DNA of 64,000 nucleotides from Terribacillus halophilus. Its GTDB lineage: Bacteria; Bacillota; Bacilli; Bacillales; Amphibacillaceae. Within the stretch, counting starts at the first letter, position 1; each line of letters starts with the position of its first letter. Positions 47,585 through 56,018 of this stretch are shown one piece after another. The stretch is taken from assembly GCF_900101385.1 (NCBI RefSeq), contig NZ_FMZB01000006.1, forward strand, positions 124,001 through 188,000. Direction: 5' to 3'. The notes under the pieces were generated by a model. That model was not told where the DNA came from. It worked only from the letters and a program-made list of their open reading frames with translations, and did not search any database. The position numbers and the translations under genes are program-made.

Positions 47585-48157
47585 ATGTTAACTTACGTAG
47601 CGCCAGCTATTTTCCTGGCGTTTGTCTATTTATTGTCCATCATTCCGTTTCACCAGACGTTCGGTATTACCAAGAAACAGCATTTATTGATGGCATCGTT
47701 CGCCATATATGTGATTGCCGTCGTCTGTCTTACATTTTTCCCATTGCCCGTGGATCAGCACCTCATCGAAGAAAATCAGCAGCTGGAAACAAGCTACCGC
47801 TGGAATACATCGCCGCTTGCTTCCATCATGCAAATCTGGCATACGACGCAAATAGATGGCTTCGGATACGGGCTGGCACTTAAAAATCTAGGAGGCAACA
47901 TTCTCTTATTCGTACCGCTTGGCTTTTATCTGCCTTTGCTCGTGCGCCGCACCAGATCGTTCTTTGCCGTCGTTCTGTGCGGACTCATATTCAGTACGGC
48001 AATCGAGTCGACACAAGGTCTGCTCAATTATTTTGTCGGCTATAATTATCGATCTGTCGATATAGATGATATCATCCTCAATGTGTTAGGAGCTATGCTC
48101 GGCTATGCATTTTATTGGGTGGCGCTGCGTCCATTGTTGAAAAAGGACAAACTGTGA
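47585..48157 (+). CDS. VanZ-family membrane protein
   Basis: A 190-residue protein with five membrane segments. The VanZ hallmark NLGGNILLFVPLGFYLPLL is at about 99-117, followed by STAIESTQGLLNYFVGYNYRSVDIDDIILNVLGAMLGY near the C-terminus. VanZ itself gives low teicoplanin resistance; most chromosomal relatives have unknown roles. Start ATG with a GGAGAGAG site. Ends against the convergent MFS gene without a clear terminator. Confidence 0.88.
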   Translation: MLTYVAPAIFLAFVYLLSIIPFHQTFGITKKQHLLMASFAIYVIAVVCLTFFPLPVDQHLIEENQQLETSYRWNTSPLASIMQIWHTTQIDGFGYGLALKNLGGNILLFVPLGFYLPLLVRRTRSFFAVVLCGLIFSTAIESTQGLLNYFVGYNYRSVDIDDIILNVLGAMLGYAFYWVALRPLLKKDKL

Positions 48158-49423
48158 TCAGCTTGTTTCCTGCCGGGAACCCTTGAAACCGAGCAATTCT
48201 GGTGAAAGGGAAGCTAGCGGTCCTAGTTTGCGCAGCTTCGGATACAGAAGCCAGGATATGGAAAGCAAGGCTAGGCCGACACCAGCGGCGCAAAAGACCC
48301 AAGACACAGGAAGAAGTGTGGCTGCGTAACCGCCGGTCAACGATCCGATTGGTGTTGCAATGGTGCTGAAGCTCGCGGTTGCGCTTGTGACTCTGCCGAT
48401 CAAGGAAACAGGAAGTAAGGTCTGTAACATCGTTGCGAACGTAACATTGATGCAGCCGACAGGGACCCAAGCGAGCCCGAATAGGATTACACTCATCCAA
48501 GTCCATGGCACAAAAGCAGCAGCTGCCCATATTGCAGAAGCTAAGAACATGGTGAGGATTGTCGCTTTGCCGATGGGAAGTTTACTGAAAGAGGCTGCTA
48601 ATAGTGCTCCTATCAAAGCGCCGCAAGACATAGCTGCTAAATACAAACCATATACAGCAGCCCCTTGCCGCTCGTCTGCAAAAGCTGGCATCACAGCCAT
48701 AGCTGCACCAATTGCCAGATTGCATAATACTGCCCCGAATAATGCGGCAGCCAAAATGGTTGTGAATAGAATCTTGAGCCCTTCTTTCAATTCAGTGATG
48801 TAAGAATTTATAGCTGAACGAGCAGTGCCGGACATATCAGTCTGTACTTTTTGATGCGGAATTCTAAGGAAGCTGAATAAAAGGAAAGCAATACAGAAGG
48901 TGAAAGAGTCGATGATGAATAATAATGTCGCTCCAAAGACAGCAATCATCACGCCTGCAATGGCGTTAAAGATAAGATCGACACCTTGGTAAGCAAGGGA
49001 GAATAATGCATTACCAGCAGGCAGTTCTTCTTTTTTCAGAACGAGTGGTAATGCCTTGGTTTCTGTCGGATATGCGAATGCATTGATAGAAGTCAAAATC
49101 GGCATGATGATGAGTACCAGTGTGACAGACAGGAAGTCCAGCCAAGCCGCAAGCGGAATAAGCAGGATAAGCACGGCTTGGAGTGCTTGCGTCCATAGCA
49201 GCGTGGCACGTATCGGCCAGCGGTCAATAAGCGGGCCGATCAGGAACTGCAAAATATTCGGGATCTGTGTCAGGGCTCCGGCTAGCCCCGAATAAAATGC
49301 GCTGCCGCTCAGGTCATAAACAAGCCACATAGCGGCAATGAAATAAATGCTGTCGCCAATATTGGTGACAATGCGCCCTGAGAAAAGAAGGCTATAATTT
49401 CGCTGTTTTAAAATAGCAAACAT
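48158..49423 (-). CDS. MFS transporter (MFS_3-like exporter), second pair
   Basis: A 421-residue major facilitator with about 12 membrane segments; motif-A-like LIGPLIDRWPIR after segment 2. The ATG at 49423 follows GAGGAGG by 7 bases, and the upstream regulator gene stops 3 bases earlier. The layout is the same as in the MFS gene at 24.2-25.4 kb, but the proteins are only distantly alike. Substrate unknown; efflux is likely. Confidence 0.88.
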   Translation of the reverse strand: MFAILKQRNYSLLFSGRIVTNIGDSIYFIAAMWLVYDLSGSAFYSGLAGALTQIPNILQFLIGPLIDRWPIRATLLWTQALQAVLILLIPLAAWLDFLSVTLVLIIMPILTSINAFAYPTETKALPLVLKKEELPAGNALFSLAYQGVDLIFNAIAGVMIAVFGATLLFIIDSFTFCIAFLLFSFLRIPHQKVQTDMSGTARSAINSYITELKEGLKILFTTILAAALFGAVLCNLAIGAAMAVMPAFADERQGAAVYGLYLAAMSCGALIGALLAASFSKLPIGKATILTMFLASAIWAAAAFVPWTWMSVILFGLAWVPVGCINVTFATMLQTLLPVSLIGRVTSATASFSTIATPIGSLTGGYAATLLPVSWVFCAAGVGLALLSISWLLYPKLRKLGPLASLSPELLGFKGSRQETS

Positions 49424-49425
49424 CC

Positions 49426-50046
49426 TCAATCCTCCTCTTTTAGTTCAGTTTGATCGAACGACGGTGTATCGATTTCAAAACCGAAGGCAGAAAAGTGATA
49501 AAGCTTGCCATTTGGGTCATTTTCGGCCGCTTCACTTTTTTCACGCAGCGTCTGTATCAAGCCGAATAAACCTTGAATGAACTCCTTGAAATCGGCTTCT
49601 GTAGCACTGATTTCCCATATACTGCCGATTGCGTCCCAATCTTTCGGATCAGTGGAACCAGCTGCTTTGGCAAAGGATGATTCCGGGGCGGTGAGTATGG
49701 ATGACCTCGTCTTATTTGCCATTTGCACATAAAGCTGTCTGGTCGATTCGCTGAGTTCTTCTGCATAGGGAAGTAAATTTTCCGATGGAAAGAAGCCACT
49801 TGCTGTGGATCGATAGAACTTCTGTACAATACCATTCTTTTCTTCGGTATGGACCACCTCAATCAAACTGTTTTTCTCCAACTCTTTTAAATGATAATGG
49901 ATCTTTGGTCTGCTTGTTTCCAACAGGACAGCCAGCTGCTGGCCAGTATAAGATGTTTCGACTAGCTTCATCATCATTTCGGCGCGAAGCGGATCACTAA
50001 TTGCTTTGAGCTGCTCAAGGGTCGTCAATGCCATTGCCTGTTTCAT
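49426..50046 (-). CDS. ArsR-like winged-helix regulator
   Basis: A 206-residue protein. The N-terminal winged helix (about 6-90; AISDPLRAEMMMKLVETSYTGQQLAVLLETSRPKIHYHLKELEKNSLIEVV) is of the ArsR/HTH_20 type, followed by a C-terminal domain (about 95-195) of unknown ligand specificity. Start behind AAAGGAG. It precedes the MFS exporter on the same strand, as in the earlier pair. A TTGAACGGTCAA near-palindrome in the leader is a candidate operator. Confidence 0.85.
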   Translation of the reverse strand: MKQAMALTTLEQLKAISDPLRAEMMMKLVETSYTGQQLAVLLETSRPKIHYHLKELEKNSLIEVVHTEEKNGIVQKFYRSTASGFFPSENLLPYAEELSESTRQLYVQMANKTRSSILTAPESSFAKAAGSTDPKDWDAIGSIWEISATEADFKEFIQGLFGLIQTLREKSEAAENDPNGKLYHFSAFGFEIDTPSFDQTELKEED

Positions 50047-50074
50047 TTTGAAAACTCCTTTCGGTAAATTTATT

Positions 50075-50132
50075 TTGAACGGTCAACTTTATTTTACGGA
50101 TTTAGTTTAGCGATTGTTCCACATATTGTCAA
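50075..50132 (-). promoter_or_regulatory. promoter and candidate operator of the regulator/MFS pair
   Basis: Minus strand TTGACA (50132-50127), 17-base spacer, TAAACT (50109-50104). TTGAACGGTCAA (50075-50086, plus strand) has dyad symmetry and lies just downstream of the start site. Confidence 0.6.
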
Positions 50133-50210
50133 CTCAGTTTTCAGACTTTTTTCCTGCTGTACAAGAAGATAAAAAATATGTTAAGGTAAAAGCAATCGAA
50201 TAGGTTTTCT

Positions 50211-50340
50211 CTTGGGGCAGGGTGAAATTCCCGACCGGCGGTGATAGGCAGCACAGCTGTCTTCAGTCCGTGACCCGTTTTTACAACGGTGGATTTGGTG
50301 AGATTCCAAAGCCGACAGTATAGTCTGGATGGGAAAGAGG
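50211..50340 (+). ncRNA. FMN riboswitch (RFN element)
   Basis: Blocks in order: GGGGCAGGGTGAAATTCCCG, ACCGGCGGT, AGTCCGTGACCCG, GGTGGATTTGGTGAGATTCC, AAGCCGACAGTATAGTCTGG, ATGGGAAAGAGG. Complete aptamer ahead of the rib genes. Confidence 0.97.
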
Positions 50341-50419
50341 AAACGAGCGTGCTATCCACACGCCAAAAATGCTTTTCGTCTATTGACGATAGCTTGTTTC
50401 GCTATACTTTTGAATTCCT

Positions 50420-50452
50420 GAGCCCCAGAATTTTTGATTCTGGGGCTTTTTA
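50420..50452 (+). terminator. FMN-controlled terminator
   Basis: AGCCCCAGAAT / ATTCTGGGGCT stem with T5, 80 bases after the aptamer. The 190 bases from here to ribE hold no gene I can support. Confidence 0.92.
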
Positions 50453-50642
50453 TATGAAGGATAGTGATGAAAGAGACAAGATTAAACTTGCTTCTCTTAT
50501 TTCGACATCTAAAAAATTTAGTGATGAGATGTTACATGTTCGATGGCATCTCCATACCCCGATCAACCGTCACATTGCCCCGAGACGGTAATATTCCCAT
50601 TCGTAGTATCTATGGAAGATTAGAAGGATAGGAGGAAGAATT

Positions 50643-51290
50643 GTGTTTACTGGAATCATCCAGGAAGTAGGCAGCATGATTGCTGTAGATCAACAGGAAA
50701 AGGCGATGCAGCTTACCATTGCCAGCGAGAAGCTGACAAAGGATATGCATATTGGAGACAGCATTGCTGTTAACGGTGTCTGCCTTACAGTCACCAGCTT
50801 TACATCGCATGCATTCCGAGTCGATGTGATGCCGGAAACATTTCGTGATAGTTCTTTATCGAATTTGCGCAGTACCGATGCAGTGAACTTGGAACCAGCA
50901 CTTCAGCCAAGTGGAAGACTGGGCGGCCATTTCGTAAGTGGTCACGTGGATACGACCGGCACTATTCTATCCATCCGGGATGAGTCAAATGCACGCTATG
51001 TTGATATTGGCGTCACAGAAGGCCTGCAGTACTTAATGAAAAAAGGATCGGTCTCTGTCGATGGTGTGTCATTGACTGTGTTTGATGTGCAGGATGATTT
51101 ATTTACCATTTCGCTTATTCCTGAGACAAGGAAGGCAACGATTTTAGGGAACAAAAAAGCTGGTGATCTAGTGAATCTTGAATTTGACCAGCTGGCCAAA
51201 TACATGGAACGGCTTATGGGATACCAAAACAGCCCGCAGCCTGCTGGCATCACGACAGAAACATTAGCACAACACGGATTCATGGATTAG
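50643..51290 (+). CDS. ribE: riboflavin synthase alpha subunit
   Basis: A 215-residue riboflavin synthase. Two repeated lumazine-binding barrels: [10 protein letters not shown]...GVCLTVTSF (1-87) and [16 protein letters not shown]...DGVSLTV (95-190). It dismutates two lumazines to riboflavin. GTG start at 50643 behind AGGAGG. First gene after the FMN switch; ribD, which stands here in B. subtilis, is missing. Separated by 11 bases from ribB. Confidence 0.96.
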   Translation: MFTGIIQEVGSMIAVDQQEKAMQLTIASEKLTKDMHIGDSIAVNGVCLTVTSFTSHAFRVDVMPETFRDSSLSNLRSTDAVNLEPALQPSGRLGGHFVSGHVDTTGTILSIRDESNARYVDIGVTEGLQYLMKKGSVSVDGVSLTVFDVQDDLFTISLIPETRKATILGNKKAGDLVNLEFDQLAKYMERLMGYQNSPQPAGITTETLAQHGFMD

Positions 51291-51301
51291 GAGGGAAAAG
51301 A

Positions 51302-51922
51302 ATGAAAACGACGATAGCCCATGCAATAGAGTACTTGAAAAGCGGCAAAGCCATCATTGTCACCGACGATGAGAAAAGAGAGAATGAAGGGGATTTACTT
51401 GCCTTGGCAGCATTTGCAAGTCCTGAAACAGTTAATTTCATGGCTTCTGTCGGAAAAGGTCTGATATGTGCACCTATTTCCCGGGAAATTGCCGAAAGAT
51501 TGGATTTGCCCCCGATGGTGGATACGAATACAGACCCACACGGAACGGCATTTACTGTCAGTATCGATCACATCGCTTCTACTACAGGCATCAGTGCATT
51601 CGAGCGTGCCCATACCATTGGGAAACTGGCTGATAAGGCTAGTGTACCGACTGATTTCCAGCGCCCTGGGCATATCTTTCCGCTAATCGCCAAACCGAAT
51701 GGTGTGCTGGAGCGTCCTGGGCATACCGAAGCAGCAGTGGATTTGGCTGCGTTGGCCGGGACAGCAGAAGCTGCCTATATATGTGAAATCATGAATGAAG
51801 ATGGCACGATGGCTCGCATGCCCGAACTTGAGCAGCTAGCTGAAATACACCAGTTGCCGATTATCACAATTGCCGATTTAATCGCTTATCGACAGCTGCA
51901 TGAAAGCAAGGTAAAGGGTTGA
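51302..51922 (+). CDS. ribB: 3,4-dihydroxy-2-butanone-4-phosphate synthase (stand-alone RibB)
   Basis: A 206-residue enzyme making the four-carbon precursor of lumazine. Signature [11 protein letters not shown] (acidic metal loop, about 22-32), and [12 protein letters not shown] and HTIGKL...RPGHIFPL blocks. Bacilli usually have the 400-residue RibBA fusion with GTP cyclohydrolase II; here the protein stops right after the RibB domain, with a clean stop and no RibA remnant downstream. Start ATG behind AGGAGGG. Confidence 0.95.
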   Translation: MKTTIAHAIEYLKSGKAIIVTDDEKRENEGDLLALAAFASPETVNFMASVGKGLICAPISREIAERLDLPPMVDTNTDPHGTAFTVSIDHIASTTGISAFERAHTIGKLADKASVPTDFQRPGHIFPLIAKPNGVLERPGHTEAAVDLAALAGTAEAAYICEIMNEDGTMARMPELEQLAEIHQLPIITIADLIAYRQLHESKVKG

Positions 51923-51998
51923 ATCAAATCAACTTCCACGATTAAATAATAAAACTACAAAATGGGCTGATAATGCCTGTATATAAAGGAGTATTCAA

Positions 51999-52463
51999 AT
52001 GGTTAACGTATTGGAAGGAAATGTAGTAGGAACAGATTTGAAGATTGGTATTGTTGTAGGAAGATTCAATGAGTTCATCACGAGCAAGCTATTGAGCGGT
52101 GCCGTTGATACGCTGAAGCGTCATGGTGTCGATGAAACTAAAGTGGATGTGGCATGGGTGCCTGGTGCATTTGAAATACCTCTTGCAGCCAACAAACTTG
52201 CCCAGAGTGGAAAATATGATGCTGTCATCACATTGGGAACTGTGATCAAAGGCTCTACACCTCATTTCGATTATGTCAGCAATGAAGTCGCTAAAGGTGT
52301 CGCAAGTGCTGCTGATAAAGCTGGAATTCCAATTATCTTTGGTGTGCTGACAACCAATACAATTGAGCAAGCCATCGAACGCGCGGGTACGAAAGCGGGC
52401 AATAAAGGCGCAGAGGCAGCTGTTTCTGCAATTGAGATGGCTAATTTGCTAAGACAAATCTAA
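51999..52463 (+). CDS. ribH: 6,7-dimethyl-8-ribityllumazine synthase
   Basis: A 154-residue lumazine synthase. Motifs VGRFNEFIT (19-27), VPGAFEIP (about 54-61), [15 protein letters not shown] (catalytic His, about 79-93) and FGVLTTNT. Forms the 60-mer capsid in Bacillus, housing RibE. Start behind AAAGGAG. Last gene of the operon, 76 bases after ribB, followed by a terminator. Confidence 0.97.
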   Translation: MVNVLEGNVVGTDLKIGIVVGRFNEFITSKLLSGAVDTLKRHGVDETKVDVAWVPGAFEIPLAANKLAQSGKYDAVITLGTVIKGSTPHFDYVSNEVAKGVASAADKAGIPIIFGVLTTNTIEQAIERAGTKAGNKGAEAAVSAIEMANLLRQI

Positions 52464-52472
52464 CCAAAGCGA

Positions 52473-52503
52473 GAAGCAGGGGATATCCTCTGCTTCTTTT
52501 TCG
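52473..52503 (+). terminator. terminator of the rib operon
   Basis: AGAAGCAG / CTGCTTCT stem with GGGATATCCT inner pairing, then T5. Confidence 0.85.
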
Positions 52504-52544
52504 TATTCAGAAAATAATGTACACTTTTAGTGGGAGGTGCTTGT

Positions 52545-52730
52545 ATGAGAATGCGATGTGAATCATCGGGCGTTGTAACGAAACCAACATTCATAATGAT
52601 CCACGGTCTGGGTTGGAAGGAAGTTCAAGTAGCGCTATATGAAAATTCGGACCATCTCACCATGCTTGATAAATCAGGCAGATTTATTGCTGATATAAAA
52701 CAGTGCATTCGTGGGACAGTTGTGGAATGA
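52545..52730 (+). CDS. hypothetical small protein
   Basis: A 61-residue soluble protein starting behind GGGAGGTG. No motif I know; the composition is ordinary. Its stop overlaps the start of the following P-loop kinase-like gene (ATGA), so the two are coupled and may act together. Function unknown. Confidence 0.6.
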   Translation: MRMRCESSGVVTKPTFIMIHGLGWKEVQVALYENSDHLTMLDKSGRFIADIKQCIRGTVVE

Positions 52731-53263
52731 GTGAGGAATTTCGGCCGCAGAAAATACATATCATCGGTTCTGTCGGCAGCGGCAAAACAACGCTTGCCAA
52801 GGAGTTGTCAGCATTGTCAAGCGCAGCCCACTACGAGTTGGATAACATTGTTTGGGAGCGCTCTTCGATTGGAGATAGACGCCGTACCGACAAGGAGAAG
52901 AAGGAAATCCTGAACGAAATCATCGGATCTGCTGCTTGGATCATCGAGGGAGTTCATACAGATGCTTGGATGGAAGGCAGCCTGCAGCAAGCAGATGTAA
53001 TCATTTTGCTGGATCCTGGTTATAAGGTAAGGAACCTGCGAATCATCAAACGATATCTGCGACAGATATCAGGTTTGGAATCAGCTAATTATAAACCGTC
53101 TTTCCGTATCTTTCTTAATATGTTCAAATGGAACCGTTATTTTGAACATACGACTAAGCCTTATATCTTTGACACGTATTTAAACTATGGTCATAAGGTG
53201 ATTATTGCTGAAAATAAAGCAGATGTGATCGATTATTTGCATTTTGCTAAAAAGCCATTCTGA
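52727..53263 (+). CDS. P-loop NTPase, FlaR/topology-modulation-like kinase
   Basis: A 178-residue adenylate-kinase-like P-loop protein. Walker A GSVGSGKTTLA (16-26), a YELDN acceptor region, IIEGVHTD (about 74-81) and a lid rich in Arg. These proteins are annotated as 'DNA topology modulation protein FlaR', but a small-molecule kinase activity is more likely. The ATG at 52727 overlaps the stop of the 61-residue gene. A terminator follows. Confidence 0.8.
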   Translation: MSEEFRPQKIHIIGSVGSGKTTLAKELSALSSAAHYELDNIVWERSSIGDRRRTDKEKKEILNEIIGSAAWIIEGVHTDAWMEGSLQQADVIILLDPGYKVRNLRIIKRYLRQISGLESANYKPSFRIFLNMFKWNRYFEHTTKPYIFDTYLNYGHKVIIAENKADVIDYLHFAKKPF

Positions 53264-53287
53264 AACAGGTTAATAGCCTGTTTTTTT
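53263..53287 (+). terminator. terminator of the FlaR-like gene
   Basis: AACAGG / CCTGTT stem with T7. Confidence 0.8.
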
Positions 53288-53310
53288 GTTTTTGGGAAAA
53301 AGATGCAAAA

Positions 53311-53366
53311 ATTACTTTGACACGCAGAGTAATATCGATTATGATTACTTTATCAGATAGAGTAAT
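53311..53366 (+). promoter_or_regulatory. PadR promoter with two matching 23-bp inverted repeats
   Basis: TTGACA (53317-53322), 17-base spacer, TATGAT (53340-53345). Operator 1: ATTACTTT-N7-AGAGTAAT (53311-53333), covering the -35. Operator 2: the same arms with a different core (53344-53366), starting at the -10. Centres are 33 bases apart, about three helical turns. Confidence 0.8.
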
Positions 53367-53386
53367 TTAGAAAGAAGGGGTGCCAT

Positions 53387-53710
53387 ATTCGGAGTGATAC
53401 GATTCGAGGGCATCTGGACTCCATCATCCTTCGTCTGCTGATGGACGGGGATAAGTATGGCTACCAGATTTCGAAAGATATAGCAGCTTGGACACACGAT
53501 GTATTCCAAATCAAAGAAGCGACGCTTTATGCTGTTTTCCAGCGGCTGGAGCGCCGGGAACTGATAGAGTCCTACCAAGGTGAAAAATCGCATGGAGGCA
53601 AGCGTAAATATTATACTATCACGATACTTGGGAAGGCATACTTGCATGAGGCAGCGAAAGAATGGAAAGAAGCAAAACAATTAATCGATGTATTTATGGA
53701 GGGTGTTTGA
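53387..53710 (+). CDS. PadR-family regulator, apparently starting at ATT
   Basis: A 107-residue PadR winged-helix protein (RSDTIRGHLDSIILRLLMDGDKYGYQISKDI at the N-terminus; EATLYAVFQRLERRELIESY for recognition helix and wing). The family start aligns with ATT 53387, 12 bases after an AAGGGGTG-like site. There is no ATG, GTG or TTG between the in-frame stop at 53363 and the middle of the domain; the first ATG (53441) would delete helix 1. ATT starts are rare (infC is known). Likely autoregulates through the twin operators and controls the two membrane genes it overlaps. Confidence 0.78.
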   Translation: MRSDTIRGHLDSIILRLLMDGDKYGYQISKDIAAWTHDVFQIKEATLYAVFQRLERRELIESYQGEKSHGGKRKYYTITILGKAYLHEAAKEWKEAKQLIDVFMEGV

Positions 53711-54159
53711 TGCAAAAGATCAGAACGTATGTTGAAGAACAGTTTGCCGATCTGCCAGAGACCGAACAGGTAGTGACGTTAAAGGAAGAGATAAAGGATT
53801 CGATGGAAGAGAAGGCAGCGGATTTCATGCGCGACGGAAAAATGGAAGAGGATGCAGTTAACAAGGCAATCGTCGATTTCGGTAATTTAGCCGAAATTAA
53901 GAAAGAATTCATGCTCCAGCATACCTCACCGGAAACACCGAATAAAAAGAAGAAGCAAAAAGAAGATATGAGCACATTGAATCTTGGTTTTTCCATATGC
54001 GGTAGTGCCTTGGTCATAGCATTACTCGTCTTTGTGAATATGTATTATACACCGAGCGAAATCTGGTTTGTTTATCCGACCTTTGGTATCCTTTGGTGGC
54101 CGGTGAGTATGACTTTCGTTTGGTTGAAAGCTAGAAAAAGAAAGGTGTTGCATCGATGA
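53710..54159 (+). CDS. HAAS-domain membrane protein (permease-prefix type)
   Basis: A 149-residue protein. The N-terminal helical HAAS domain (about 1-75; VEEQFADLPETEQVVTLKEEI...VDFGNLAEIKKEF) is the type found after PadR genes. A Lys-rich linker and two membrane segments (about 91-112 and 122-140) follow, separated by PSEIWFVYPTFGILWWP. The ATG overlaps the PadR stop (TGATG). It overlaps the next gene by 4 bases. Confidence 0.82.
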   Translation: MQKIRTYVEEQFADLPETEQVVTLKEEIKDSMEEKAADFMRDGKMEEDAVNKAIVDFGNLAEIKKEFMLQHTSPETPNKKKKQKEDMSTLNLGFSICGSALVIALLVFVNMYYTPSEIWFVYPTFGILWWPVSMTFVWLKARKRKVLHR

Positions 54160-54782
54160 AGCCGTGGAGATTGTTTTTAGCATTCATGTTGGTTAGCATG
54201 GGCGCATTTTCTGTTTATATCAACATGATGACGACACCGCAGGAGATTTGGTATACGTATAGTTTAGGTGCTGCTATCATCATCGCCTTACAGATTCTTC
54301 TGCCAAAGCAATTAACATTTGTCACATGGGTGTCGGCCATCATTGTCGGTGCGGTACTTGTAAGAGAGAATTTCTTGGATTCACCGTCGTATCCTTGGTA
54401 TTTATACACTATCGGTGGTTTGGTTTTATGGGCTGTCGCAGTCACGTTTCGGAAGCATTTAGCGAATCTAGGCATAGCATGTCTCGTCAGCTTGACCGTC
54501 TGCCTGTACTATTTCAGTTTACATTCTTATTTCGGTCATGAAAATCCTTGGTACGGCTTCATTATCTTTACAATGAGCTGGTGGCCATTGTCCATCATAG
54601 GTCATCGCACCTCCAGTTTATTCTTTTCCGTAATAGGATTCGGATCACTCAGTGTGTTCTTCCTATTCGTGAATATTGCATATTCGCCTTCTGTGATCTG
54701 GGCGATCTACCCTATTTTTGGAGCGGCATGGTGGCCGTTGACAGCATACTTCTATAGTCATCGCCGTCATCTCAGCAGATAA
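54156..54782 (+). CDS. membrane protein with repeated W-x-x-YP-x-F-G-x-x-WWP segments
   Basis: A 208-residue protein with about seven membrane segments. The segment seen in the preceding gene recurs, most clearly as PSVIWAIYPIFGAAWWPLTAY (about 180-200) and as degenerate copies PQEIWYTYSLGAAI (about 27-40) and NPWYGFIIFTMSWWPLSII (about 130-148). The protein therefore looks built from repeated two-helix units. No enzymatic motif. Third gene of the PadR operon; function unknown. Confidence 0.75.
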   Translation: MKPWRLFLAFMLVSMGAFSVYINMMTTPQEIWYTYSLGAAIIIALQILLPKQLTFVTWVSAIIVGAVLVRENFLDSPSYPWYLYTIGGLVLWAVAVTFRKHLANLGIACLVSLTVCLYYFSLHSYFGHENPWYGFIIFTMSWWPLSIIGHRTSSLFFSVIGFGSLSVFFLFVNIAYSPSVIWAIYPIFGAAWWPLTAYFYSHRRHLSR

Positions 54783-54808
54783 AAAGACACCCTCTCGGGT
54801 GTCTTTTC
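54782..54808. terminator. bidirectional terminator between the PadR operon and SDR gene
   Basis: AAAAGACACCC / GGGTGTCTTTT stem with a 4-base loop. Confidence 0.92.
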
Positions 54809-54810
54809 GC

Positions 54811-55581
54811 TTACCTTGTATACATCTTCTTGGTCATTTTACTCAGCAGGCTGCTCGGCATGAGCTTCATGAACAGCACGGCTGCATGGATGTTCGCTGA
54901 CGGGAATACAACCCGTTTTCCCTTTATGAATCCTAGGAAACCTTGTCTGGCCACATCTTCCGGAGCGTCACGGAACGAAGACATGATTTTGTCGTTGCCT
55001 GCCCGTTTGAAGAATTCGGTCTGCGTGGGACCTGGGCAAAGTGTCGTCACCGTTACGCCGTCCCCAGTCAACTCCTCTGCAAGTGCTTCCGAATAGCGCT
55101 GGACGAATGCTTTGGATGCATGATATGCCGCCATATATGGACCGGGAAGGAAGGCGGCCATGCTGGAAATATTCAAAATCCCATTTGGAACATTCCGGTA
55201 AGGGGAGTGAATGATATCATCGATGAACAGACGAGTCAGGTTTGCCAATGAAACCATGTTCAGATGCAGCAGCTTTTGCTGTGTCTCAAAGCTTGTATCC
55301 TCGAACTTGCCGCTAAGTCCGAAGCCGGCATTGTTCACAAGCACCTCGACGGTTTTACCTTCATCACGAATCTTTTGATATAGTTCATAGGCGCTGTTAG
55401 GCACGGACAAATCATGAGGAATGACAGTCACATTCGAATCTTGCAGTTCTGTTTGCAGCGATAGGAGTTTGTCCTTGGAACGCGCTACGATGATGAGATC
55501 ATAGCCTGCTTTGGCAAACCATTTGGCTATATGGTAGCCGATCCCGCTGGAGGCTCCTGTAATTAGCGCGGTTGGTTTCAT
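54811..55581 (-). CDS. short-chain dehydrogenase/reductase (DltE-like)
   Basis: A 256-residue classical SDR. Cofactor loop TGASSGIG (8-15), NNAG (about 85-88), catalytic Ser in NISSMAAF and YHASK (Tyr about 154, Lys about 158). The absence of an acidic residue after beta-2 and VARSKDKL suggests NADP. Substrate unknown. Start ATG behind GAGGTG. Confidence 0.92.
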   Translation of the reverse strand: MKPTALITGASSGIGYHIAKWFAKAGYDLIIVARSKDKLLSLQTELQDSNVTVIPHDLSVPNSAYELYQKIRDEGKTVEVLVNNAGFGLSGKFEDTSFETQQKLLHLNMVSLANLTRLFIDDIIHSPYRNVPNGILNISSMAAFLPGPYMAAYHASKAFVQRYSEALAEELTGDGVTVTTLCPGPTQTEFFKRAGNDKIMSSFRDAPEDVARQGFLGFIKGKRVVFPSANIHAAVLFMKLMPSSLLSKMTKKMYTR

Positions 55582-55737
55582 TGTGCTTCACCTCATTTGA
55601 CAATCTATACCCTGTTGTCGGGCAGTAAAAACGCTATCTCCTATTAGTATACCCTTTGCTTGGTTCTGTTACAAAGCAGCAGGAATGTTTTTACCCATGG
55701 AAGAAAGGGAAAGGGCTTACAAAGGAGGGGAAAAGAG

Positions 55738-55941
55738 ATGGTGCAAAAAAACGGTGCCAAAGGCGACAAGGATAAGCACGGATTTTCCAAGGTCGAAAGT
55801 GAGAATCGGGAAAAACAACTGGAGAATAAACAAGATATGCAGGTGGATGATATACCCGTGGATGAAGTGGAGCGGGAGCTGCAGGATGATCGGCATAAGC
55901 ATCGGACAAAACAGGCATCCAATTCGGATCCGGAAGAATGA
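55738..55941 (+). CDS. small hydrophilic hypothetical protein
   Basis: A 67-residue, highly charged protein (Lys, Asp, Glu, Gln, Arg; hardly any hydrophobics), probably unstructured. Starts at 55738 behind a near-perfect AAAGGAGGGG. The frame is open further upstream, but that part has a different character and no site. Followed by a terminator, so it is an independent gene. Not recognised; its composition resembles small spore or stress proteins. Confidence 0.6.
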   Translation: MVQKNGAKGDKDKHGFSKVESENREKQLENKQDMQVDDIPVDEVERELQDDRHKHRTKQASNSDPEE

Positions 55942-55943
55942 AT

Positions 55944-55977
55944 CCTGCATCAAACTGGGTGCGGGGCTTTTTTTGTA
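55944..55977 (+). terminator. terminator of the small hydrophilic gene
   Basis: CCTGCATC / GGTGCGGG hairpin (two G-U pairs) followed by CTTTTTTTG. Confidence 0.72.
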
Positions 55978-56018
55978 AAATAGGAAATAAGCAGATGTGT
56001 CACTTGGACATTATCTGC

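Noticed and set aside
50454-50591. 45-codon frame between the FMN terminator and ribE as a RibD remnant or leader gene
   Set aside because: No ribosome binding site, begins inside the terminator tail, and shows no RibD similarity.
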